From: Piezodorus guildinii
Taxonomy: Eukaryota > Arthropoda > Insecta > Hemiptera > Pentatomidae
Assembly (NCBI GenBank): GCA_023052935.1
Contig: CM041294.1
Location: 105,370,116 to 105,434,115, forward strand
DNA length: 64,000 bases
Direction: 5' to 3'
Part shown: positions 55,200 to 64,000 of the stretch, piece by piece
Layout of the letters: the number at the start of each line of letters is the position of its first letter
Numbering within the stretch: position 1 is the stretch's first letter
The notes under the pieces: model-generated
Told to the model about the DNA's origin: nothing
The model's input: the letters and a program-made list of their open reading frames with translations, nothing else
Databases searched by the model: none
Program-made: the position numbers and the translations under genes

Positions 55200-56540
55200 T
55201 ACATTTAGATTACATAAATTTATTTTAGATTAAATAATATAAATTTAAGAATTTTCTAATACAGTAAAAGATGAAAAACATTTAAGGAATTAATTAAATT
55301 GATTTTCGATACAAACATTTGTTGTATTACCTAATCTATTATATTGTTATCTAAAATAAACAGTTACATCTATCAGGCTTTTGACCATCTCCATTAATGT
55401 TAACAAGTTAGAGTAAAAGATATTCTTCTTCCAGTGGCGCGACAGACCTTGTAGGCCCTGGGCCTCGCGGAGTAATTCTCTTGGGAGATTCCACTCACGT
55501 TTCTCGACGCATTTTTTAGTGTAGGGTCATCACTCCCTGACGGATCACATACCCGGGGGAGAAGCTTTAAGTGAATTCCCATTTAATTTTATCCTTATAA
55601 AAGTCCCGCTGGGACTGGGATTCGGACTCACAGACTTTAGCATGAGAGACTAGCGCGCTAACCACTCAGCTACGGGTTCTCCTCAGCTAGAGTAAAATAT
55701 AGTACTCTTTTTTTAGATCTTTAGCTTTCGAGTAATATATTATACATTTATCATACTGTTTGTATGTACAAAAACATGAAAACTGCTTACAAATAAATTT
55801 TTGCTCTTTTCTCCTTTAGTTGGAAATCGTATTCGTTCAAATTATATAGTTTCATAAATTATAGGTTATGTTTTTCAAATCTACAAAATGTGAGTTACTT
55901 TAGAAGAAGACAATTTTAAATATCCGCATTTAAGGCCTGTCAGATTATTCTAATCAGAATGAAACCTTAATGATATTAAAACCCATTAATTAAAATCATT
56001 AGTGCCTTTTTTAAGTAAAACGTAAAAAGGTAATAAATGTATAGCATAAGGTGGCTCTTCTGGAAATAAAATATCCATAAAACTATACCTCGACGATCTA
56101 TGAAGGGTACTTGGTTTTATACAAAGTCGAACTATTTCAATAGTTCATGCTGTGTGATTAGACGGAGATTAAGCCAAGCTGTCAGATAATTATTCTAATT
56201 TATAGGTACCCACTTTAAGAGGCTGATAGGTATGTCTGTACTAAAAGGTTGCTCCCGGGCTAAAATAACTATGCAGAATGTCACACACCCTATGTTCGGT
56301 GAACAAGTTGCTGTGACATTCAAGCCACGTTAAACATATAATTTAAGTTTGAAACCGGTTTTTCGTTTTTATAGCTAGTCAAGTGACTGACGGGGGAGTT
56401 TACGAAAATAAGTTTTAGATTTGGATCGAGCAGACCTAAAAACGTGGCTTTCTGTTAAAATATCCACCAAAAATTCTAATCGTGGCAATCATTTCCCCTA
56501 AAGTATATTTCATATATAGGTAAGTGAAAGCAAAATGACG
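55200..56540 (-). repeat. Family A repeat copy interrupted by a SINE
   Basis: The reverse order is readable: 55260-55405 (distal part), 55698-56070 (tagatctttagctttcgagt, gctcttttctcctttagttg, catttaaggcctgtcagatt), and 56440-56535 (gaattctaatcgtggcaatc-like, catatataggtaagtgaaag). 56090-56350 does not match the family. Confidence 0.75.
55419..55684 (-). mobile_element. tRNA-derived SINE, family 2, with target-site duplication
   Basis: On the minus strand it begins gaacccgtagctgagtggtt (A box) and holds gagtccgaatccc (B box), then a body with the words gccctgggcctcgcg in reverse orientation. Flanking direct repeats agttagagtaaaa (55406-55418) and agctagagtaaaa (55685-55697) are a 13-bp target duplication with one change. 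The body differs from SINE family 1. Confidence 0.9.
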
Positions 56541-56544
56541 TAAC

Positions 56545-57090
56545 GTAAGTGAAATTAAAGACTGAGCTACATTAATTAAAACATCAGTTAACCTGGAATC
56601 ATGTTTCATTTAACTACAAGGGCGTTTATAAAGTAAATTAAATTAAAGCGTGAAATTACAGGAATTTTTCAAATTAAATAAAAATTTAACATATCCCTCG
56701 TATCATTTTAAGCATCAGGTTTTTCAAAAATTTCATAAACGTACCGTGACTAAAATAGCAGAAAGTAAATTTAACTAATATTGCGTTTATAACCCTCTTA
56801 TTGACGGAAAAATCAATAAACAAAAATTAACCTCAACCAAAAAGTAAACAAAACATGGAGTAGAAATGAATACATACACGTGTACTACCTCTTACATCTT
56901 GTATAGATACATATAAAATAAAAATATATCAAACTAAAGTTTTATCTATGTTTGTTAAATCATTAAAAAAAGTAAGATCTTTCCTTTACAAGGAACTTTT
57001 CCCTATACAAGAAAGTTTTTTTTTCTGTTATTTCTTTGATGAAGGGAAAGTAATAAATTATGAAAGGACTGGTGTGAGATGGAAGAAGTC
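56545..57090. other. Unassigned AT-rich intron
   Basis: No gene or recognised repeat. Confidence 0.4.
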
Positions 57091-57094
57091 TTCT

Positions 57095-57320
57095 TGGATA
57101 TAAATAATTCCATTTATATCTGTTGAGGGGCGGGATATATTCACACGGTAAAAACACAGGCAACGAATGCCCGCCGGGAAAAAAACGTTCTCATTTCAAG
57201 TTGCCCGCACATGCACGGCTTCATTTAAGAATCTCACTGAGGCTAAAAGCCAGCCAAGAAAATGAAATTCCCTCTACCTCCGTTCTCTCAGATTGGCACT
57301 CCACGCCTTTTCGAATACAC
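57095..57320. promoter_or_regulatory. High-complexity island, candidate regulatory
   Basis: gttgaggggcgggatatatt, gaatgcccgccgggaaaaaa, gcccgcacatgcacggcttc and cctctacctccgttctctca are unlike the flanks. There is no convincing protein and no repeat match. Confidence 0.3.
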
Positions 57321-57324
57321 ATCT

Positions 57325-58500
57325 AACGGTTTTTTGTTTTTTTTCAACTTCACTGATGTGACAAAACTTATATAAAATTATATATAACCACTGTTACAAC
57401 GAATAAATATTTTAAAATCGCAAATAATCACTAGTTTCCATATTTTGAAAAGTGTTTTATCGCATAAAACTTCAAACTAAGTTGACGGATATCATAAAAA
57501 TTAGATAAAACCTTTAGAGCATTTTAAAATACGAACCTGAAAATATACACCAAAATGAAATACTGAAAATAGACTAATTACATCATTAAATTTTACATGA
57601 AAAAAAATGTAAGATTAGAAAAAAAAATATCACCAGCTTTACGATTTAAAGAGGTTTATCTTTTTTTTCCTTTTCAAATAGTTATTGGCAATTCCTTGAT
57701 ATAAATTGGTGTTATGTATTATTTAACGTGTGTCAGTAGTGAAAAACTACAAATTTGAGAAAAAATATTAATTTGTGAAGAACTCATAATTATATAAAAT
57801 AATTAGCACACAAATAATTATGCAATTAATAATTTGATATTTAATTTATAAAATATAAATAATTTATAAAACTATCTAATAAAAAAAAATTCAATCAATG
57901 TAAATTTAATCTAATATACACATTATGTGAATAATGTATTTAATAGAAAATATATTTTTCAAAAAATACTCAGAATAATAAAAACATGACAAGGGGCGGA
58001 TATACCATCCAGCAATACTGAACGGTAGTGAGGGTTTAACGCCGTGTTTTGGAGACAAATATTTGATATATATAGTATGCCTAAAAAAATAAACAAGAAA
58101 GAAAGAGTTGTTAAGATTTAACATTTGCCATAAATATTACAAAATTTAAATTATTTTATCTCAAATAAAAATTATCAGTTTAAACAAATTACAACTTCCG
58201 ATAAATACTATACATAACTGAAATATTTGGATACAATTTAAAGCGTTTGCGCTTATTGCTATACCTTATTTGTATGGAATAGAATTCACTCTTCAATGTA
58301 ATGCAAATATAGGTACATAATATTTTTCCATAAATTGAACTCCAGACTTATATTAAATATGTCAATCAAAATCTACAATACTATTCAATTTCAAGCTTTC
58401 CATTTCTCGTCTGAAATTTGAGTTTAAAAGTAAATCTTACAGTTAAAATAAATTTCGTTACATTTTTCTTAAAATGATATATATTTACATGTGTGCGTAT
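57325..58500. other. Unassigned AT-rich intron
   Basis: Strongly AT-rich with no recognised feature. Confidence 0.4.
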
Positions 58501-58513
58501 GTATATGTATATG

Positions 58514-58558
<45 letters not shown>

Positions 58559-58560
58559 TT
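58500..58560. repeat. (AT)n microsatellite
   Basis: Starts as GTATAT variants, then a pure TA run 58517-58557. Confidence 0.95.
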
Positions 58561-58789
58561 AATTTAGCGAAAAGAATTGTTTTCTTTGGGTTAAAAAAAA
58601 AAAAAAATAAAATCTTGCCTATTTTCTTTTATCAAGAACAAAATATAATCGTTCTTCTTTTACCAATATTCAAACCCCTCTTATCGTTAACACATTTTTG
58701 TTAACATTACGGATAAAATTTCAAAGGGAAAATACATTTATTAGATACGAAAAATCAGTAATGAAATATTATTGTGAGTGTTTGAAAGC

Positions 58790-58925
58790 CATTCCTTAAT
58801 TGACCATTTTTTGGTTATATTTTTCAATATTGACTTTTGAAATCAATGTAAAAAAATAACTCCCTCTCCCCTAAAAATTTGACGTTTCTCATTCTAAGAA
58901 CCCATCATAACGAATAAAACAATCT
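58790..58925 (+). repeat. Family B fragment (start)
   Basis: tttgaaatcaatgtaaaaaa, aactccctctcccctaaaaa and cattctaagaacccatcata followed by acgaataaaac match the family B start. The family end lies at 59510, so this copy was probably split by the AT-repeat region. Confidence 0.6.
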
Positions 58926-58964
58926 ATTTTTTTTTCGGGTATTTTTCTTTGGTTGATTGCACTG

Positions 58965-58965
<1 letters not shown>

Positions 58966-59043
<78 letters not shown>

Positions 59044-59059
59044 AATATATAGAAATATA

Positions 59060-59111
<52 letters not shown>

Positions 59112-59122
59112 ATATATATATA
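58966..59122. repeat. Compound (AT)n-(AG)n-(AT)n microsatellites
   Basis: AT run 58966-59024, AG run 59025-59041, then two further TA runs (59068-59097, 59101-59122). Confidence 0.95.
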
Positions 59123-59418
59123 ATTTAAATATAAATATATATAATGTTTATTATACAATATATATACATCATTACTTTACATTTTTTTAAAACATTATTA
59201 GGCCTTAGCCTTACTGGATTGCTAGCCCGGAGTCGGTCTTAATCTTTTAACAAGTAAACTAACATAACTACTCTTGCATCCATATGCATATAATATATCA
59301 AATATATGCATTAAATTATATCAAATAAAATAAGCGACTTAAATACACATAAAAAAAAAGAACAACCAAAATTGGCATATAAATAAAGAAAAAATAGAGA
59401 TAGTAAAAATTATTATAA

Positions 59419-59482
<64 letters not shown>
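59419..59482. repeat. (AT)n microsatellite
   Basis: A 64-bp TA run. Confidence 0.95.
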
Positions 59483-59484
<2 letters not shown>

Positions 59485-59509
59485 TTATACATTATTATAA
59501 CATAATATA

Positions 59510-59565
59510 ATTTTTGGAAATAATAAACCACTGTGTAATTATTTCCAGCGGTTTTCTATACGAAT
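59510..59565 (+). repeat. Family B terminus
   Basis: tggaaataataaaccactgt followed by gtaattatttccagcggtttt, the same terminus as at 19935 and 27640. Confidence 0.7.
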
Positions 59566-59829
59566 TTTTCTTTTTTTACCTTACCTATATTAGGGATGGA
59601 TCATTACTAGTTAAATTAATAATTACCTCCAAGAAATAATGGAATCGAAAACAATAGGCCCGAAATAGATCAATAAGCCGTACGTAGGATGAATGAAAAA
59701 AAAAATAGAACATTTGGCTTTAGGCTCATTAAGCTACGAATTCATATTAGTCTTAATTAAGGAATGAGCATAAACTCATCCCTCAGTTAACGATATCGAC
59801 ACAATTATACTAAGATGTGGTTTAATGGA

Positions 59830-60180
59830 GGAAGTCCCAAGTTGTGGTGCGTGCTAAATCCTTACAATTAGAACACTGACTGAGGACGGCTTGCCATCGG
59901 GTAAGAAGTTGGACCATTACCGAGGAGCGGCGTGGAGGAATGTAATTCTATACTCCAGGATCAGGTAGGTCCTGGAGTTAGGCATTCCAGGGCCGAACCT
60001 CATCGAGAAGAGTGCACGCCCGCCCAATATTTAACATTTCTGTCTCTTCCAGAGGTTCCTCACTCTTGGCAGGTGTGGCTTAAAAGTATCCAGCAACTTG
60101 CACGAGCTTTATTTATTGATGCAATTTATGGGAATGCGTGTGCTCAGGATTGCTATTACCAGAGATGAGCAAAACTGTTA
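59830..60180. promoter_or_regulatory. High-complexity island, candidate regulatory
   Basis: tgactgaggacggcttgcca, cattaccgaggagcggcgtg, ttccagggccgaacctcatc and ttatttattgatgcaattta (homeodomain-like) lie in a non-repetitive block. The 78-codon frame has no known domain and no clear splice sites. Confidence 0.3.
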
Positions 60181-60469
60181 ATTTAGAGTTTACAAATTAA
60201 ATTCTTAAACGAAACTTATAATAAAAGAGGTTTCATTTTAGTGAAATATTCTATCTTGATGGATTTATATTTTAAAAAAATAATAATAACCTATACATTA
60301 TTAACATACTTAGTAAACATATTAATAGTTTAAATTTTGACTCAATGAAAACATTATGATAATAAAATAATACAGAGAATAAAATACTTAATGGTTGCGA
60401 AAAATAATGCGATATAATAGGAAAACTGAAAAAATAAATTAATAAGAAACTCAGTAAATCATAACCGAC

Positions 60470-60475
<6 letters not shown>

Positions 60476-60531
<56 letters not shown>
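60476..60531. repeat. (AT)n microsatellite
   Basis: A 56-bp TA run. Neighbouring sequence is AT-rich. Confidence 0.95.
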
Positions 60532-60536
<5 letters not shown>

Positions 60537-60879
60537 TCATACAGTTAAAATTGTTAATAATCTATAACATTAAAGTTAAATTCATAAAAATATATCAAAA
60601 CCATTTAAAATTTTTACAAAAGAACAATGAAAATAATTCCGCTATAGATAAATAAATATAAAAATTAAGGTATAAAAAACATCTAAATACCAACACGATG
60701 AGAGTCATTAGGAGGTATATTTTTAAAAATATATATATATATTTAGTTTAGAGATAACGTTAGTGTATGAATTACCTAATGTTTGAGTGTTTTGTTGGAA
60801 ATTACAAACTTGCTAAACATTTTTAGTAATGTATATGGCTTCTAATATTACGTTTTTTTACTATTTGTGATTGTGACGA

Positions 60880-60995
60880 TATTTTGTACTTCCAGATGAA
60901 TTAGTTCGTCTTTGCACCTGAAAATGGCATGTTAGCCGAAACGTCGTGCATTTATTTTTATAAAAAAAGTGGTGAAATATAAATCAGCCTCCAAT
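60880..60995 (+). mobile_element. Penelope-like 3' end
   Basis: cctgaaaatggcatgttagc followed by cgaaacgtcgtgcatttatt: the GGC/GCC hairpin plus GAAACGTCG signature shared with 20110 and 49311. The CTGANGA core is altered to CTGAAAA. Confidence 0.5.
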
Positions 60996-61039
60996 TTTTA
61001 CTGACAAATAAGCAATGAATTTGACAGGATTGGTCAAAT

Positions 61040-61290
61040 TGTAAGTGTGTAAAAAACGTGCCGATGCAGAGCGGATTGCAGCTGGTGGAGGAGAACGGCC
61101 ATATTTTTTTGTTTCTCATCAGGGAGCTATAATAACAGTATATTTATTTACTGAGAGGAAACCAATATTAGATATAAGGCCACCAAGAAATATGGCAGCA
61201 GCCCGGTCGTCTCAATCCGGAAGATTTCTACAGCTATTTCTACGGCAATATTCTGTCGGCTTTGCAGATATTTATAATTTTTTTTTTTTT
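61040..61290. other. Higher-complexity block, unknown
   Basis: aaaacgtgccgatgcagagc, gctggtggaggagaacggcc and ggcagcagcccggtcgtctc. The 91-codon frame has no recognised domain and matches no repeat here. Confidence 0.3.
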
Positions 61291-61439
61291 TACATTTACC
61301 CTGGTCATTATTTATACTAAAATCATAGAAAGTAACTTTAATGCGCAAATACTTATTTCTTTTTGGGTGGATAAATATTGTTTTTAGTCCCTATTTTTTT
61401 ACTGATCTTAAAAATAAGATGTGAAATATCGGGATGTAA

Positions 61440-62060
61440 AATTAGTTCGTAGCGTTTTCCAATATTTCAATTTCATCCTCTCTGTGTTTATAAAATCATG
61501 TTTACTAAGTGAATAATGTTTACAAATTCTAAAAAAGAATTAGTTAAGGTGCTTTAATTCATCAGTTTCGACCGAGATTCCTTACCTTTAAGTGGTCTTT
61601 TGCTTGCTCAAAATGGAAGAGAAAAAAAAAATTGTTCATCAATTAATGATTTTTTAATTTCCGAAAAAAAAATCCGCTGCACGGGCAGTGATGATGCCAC
61701 AGGAGAAAGAACCGTCCGTAAGAGATTTGCTCGGGTCAAAATCGAAAATTTTGACTTGGAAGGGTCGTTCTATAACTAAATGATTATCAAATTCGGTCCT
61801 AAATTGGACTGACTGTAATATTACTCAATAAGGAACTGTATTTAATAAAAAAAAAAAAAAAAAAATTCTAACGTTGGTCACAGAGAACCCTCAGTCTACA
61901 AAACCTGATAAATTTATAACATTTTATTTTAAAATATTTACAAAAATTTGAAGTTCTTATTGAAATCACTTGTAAAAAACGCTACAAACGTATTTTATGA
62001 CCCGATAGATTAAATTAATCGGGCGGAATATGTAATTCTCAATGTACTACACAAATTGTT
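61440..62060. repeat. Family C repeat, copy 2
   Basis: Direct-orientation match to 1395-1800 plus 3530-3660. It is interrupted at 61800-61865 by a LINE tail. This copy is the more complete one. Confidence 0.75.
61800..61866 (+). mobile_element. Very short Jockey-like 3' tail
   Basis: taaattggactgactgtaat followed by attactcaataagg and an A tail (61848-61865) is the last ~50 bp of the J2-type 3' UTR (compare 52940 and 54050). Confidence 0.65.
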
Positions 62061-62064
62061 TAAA

Positions 62065-63145
62065 ATTATACTTGTATTTTCTATTTAGGAAAATAACTAA
62101 AATAAAAACAACTAGATTATAAAAATAACAAATAAATTAATTGTCATCTTTGAGTATGAAAGACCAAGTATTTAACGACAAGATAAACTTGATAAACCGT
62201 ACCTTCTAAAAAGCCGTTATTAACTAATTAATTAAAAAAAAACATCACTAGATATTCTTTAAGATAAAACATAGATAAAGATCATCGATAGCACACACCC
62301 ACGTAATAAAATAATAGATTTATTTTTTTTTAATTATTAATAAATGAAAAGTAATTTTCATTTCAATTATTTTTTTTTTCCTCATTCAAATTTATGACAG
62401 GTGAAACATAAAGTGTAAGAGTAAATATAGAAAGAACCTATCACTAAAAATTAGCTAGGGAGTTTTTTTAATTTGAACAATATTACACAAAATCAGAGGC
62501 CACCTAATCAGAATAAGAATTAAAATAAAATAAATTTTAAGCAAGAAACGTTTTTAAATATTTTTATAATAAATAATTTACACATATATACATGTTAGTG
62601 CGTATATAGATCCTGAATATTGAGTTTGATAACTACACATGGATCCTTTGAAAAAAATACTAATAAAAAAAAATACACGAAGGTAGTTAATAACCGTCAA
62701 AGCGAGAACCCAATCAGTTTTAATCAAAGAGGGATCTGTATTATAAAGGATATAACTGACCTTTTTTTCTGATTGCATAACGTATGACAGGAGTAAGAAT
62801 GGACAACATACATATTCAGTCATATGTTATAAATTTTAATTGCATATTCACAGACTTAATATAAGCAATATAAATCGGTTTTTAATGGGAATTTATAGCT
62901 GAAAACGGTGGGAAAAAAAGAGCTTCATAGGAAAATTGAAGGATAAATAAAGAATATCAAGATGATAAATAAACAGATTTTGTTTTGATTAGTGAATACT
63001 ATTATTTTTAAATATCAGGGACTAAATTTTTTTGAATATATACATAGATATAATACCAAGAGTAGCTAATATTTTTGTTGAAATAAAACTAATTTTTGTC
63101 TTGTAGTTGGATCACAACAAATAATTTTATTTATACCTTTCCGTA
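62065..63145. other. Unassigned AT-rich intron
   Basis: No gene or recognised repeat. The 81-codon minus frame at 62578-62823 looks random. Confidence 0.4.
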
Positions 63146-63149
63146 ATAT

Positions 63150-63345
63150 CTTTATAGAAGCTGTTTAGCTCAATAGCAGAGCACTTGACTACTGTTCTTC
63201 GTGTTGTGAGTTTAAACCTCTAAAATTAGATACAAAAAAATATTTAAAAAAATGGCGTTCTCCATGCACAGCTGTTGGTATAGAAATAGTTCGGATTCCT
63301 ATATGTATTGAACTCTACATATGCTCTTTTATTTTTTCCTAATGT
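63150..63345 (+). mobile_element. SINE family 1, decayed copy
   Basis: tagctcaatagcagagcact (A box) and gtgagtttaaacctc (degenerate B box) form the head. cagctgttggtatagaaata then cggattcctatatgtattga matches the 22570 SINE body (ccgttggcctagaaacagta, cgaatctctatatgtactga). The middle is deleted. Confidence 0.65.
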
Positions 63346-63349
63346 ATTT

Positions 63350-64000
63350 TACTGTGCTCCCATGTTTTGGCCTTCATTAATTACATTTAAGAAATAAGCT
63401 AGAAACAAATATTACGAATACTAACGAAATCTTATACTTCATTTTATTGTTTTGTTGATAATATTCGACTCCCTGGGGATTATTCATCATCACCTATATG
63501 GATATTAGTTGGGTTAAGATTTATACCTAACCTTATTTATTTACTTATATTTATGTTTTTCTTTAGTCGTCTTATCTTTTTGCTTAAGTTTTATTATTGA
63601 TTCTTTGATAATGTTGGTTCTTTAGGTGTGCATTTTCAAATTTGTTTCTTTTTTGCATGGATTTAGCTTTAGATTTTAAACTATATTACATATTATAATG
63701 TATAACATGTCATTTGATTGATAAGTAAGCTGTGTGTGATAGGAACCCAATACAGTTGGACAGCAATGTTTAGTTTTGTTGTAATTTTGATAAAATAAAG
63801 CATTTCTCTCTAGTTCCTGTGATGTAGGAAACTATGAATAGTTAGTATTATTTTATATTTTAACCGCTACTCAAGACTATATCATAAAATACCAATTACC
63901 AGACGGTCAACCATGGGAATACAGAATTAAATATTATTACTATATTAAATAATGTTGTTTGTTTGTTTGTTTGTTTTGGTTTTAAGACGTAAAACCCTAA
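63350..64000. other. Unassigned AT-rich intron
   Basis: Only a short GTTT microsatellite at 63957-63975. Confidence 0.4.

Noticed and set aside
59932..60168. 78-codon frame as a possible Lar exon
   Set aside because: Wrong strand for Lar and no Ig or fibronectin signature.
61045..61320. 91-codon frame as a possible host exon
   Set aside because: No recognisable domain and no convincing splice sites at useful positions; kept only as an unknown block.

Overview
The window is AT-rich, intron-bearing animal DNA, most likely from an insect. A hemipteran-like genome is possible, but the sequence does not settle it. There are no bacterial features: no operons, no RBS-led genes, no CRISPR. The only host coding sequence I can defend is one 111-nt exon on the minus strand (49956 to 49846). 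It has consensus splice sites and encodes the C-terminal half of an immunoglobulin domain that closely matches the LAR-type receptor protein tyrosine phosphatase family (Lar). The rest reads as two very long introns of that gene: at least 49.8 kb downstream of the exon and at least 14.0 kb upstream of it, in transcript orientation.

The introns are packed with transposable-element debris. (1) At 120-1029 lies an internally deleted mariner with near-perfect TIRs. (2) Non-LTR retrotransposons occur on both strands: a CR1/L2-like family (4807-6522; fragments at 14200, 38370, 39742, 41470-43880, 54300), RTE-clade elements (2545, 6967-8730, 15250-16130) and 3' ends of the same type (3290, 13000), several Jockey-like families (10995, 24177, 25745, 27730, 29690, 31990, 51760, 52500, 53500, 61800), and an RNase H-bearing fragment (43975). 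(3) Two tRNA-derived SINE families (22570, 35565, 63150; and 55419). (4) Penelope-like ends and inverted structures at 12880, 18205, 20085, 29570, 49140 and 60880. (5) A hAT-like non-autonomous element (42801-43715) inside a LINE, and a 383-bp MITE (19280-19662) inside another repeat.

Besides these, at least three interspersed families could not be assigned. Family A is about 0.9 kb, has TTTCACTTACCT-type ends, at least six copies and head-to-tail dimers. Family B is about 1.2 kb and has internal tandem modules. Family C has copies at 1400 and 61440. Many copies are split by younger elements, so insertion order can be read directly: 4690-8870 is one family A copy broken by two different LINEs, and 17890-19985 is one family B copy broken by a Penelope-like hairpin element and a MITE.

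Small islands of higher GC and higher complexity that match no repeat (34540-34840, 36600-37040, 45240-45730, 53250-53460, 57095-57320, 59830-60175 and others) are the best places to look for intronic regulatory elements. AT and CT microsatellites cluster at 15-16 kb and 58.5-60.5 kb. The most unusual signals are the recurrent hammerhead-like core with covarying stem II in the Penelope-like ends, the 260-bp near-palindrome at 49140-49402 about 450 bp from the Lar exon, and the 190-bp near-perfect tandem duplication at 12463-12841.
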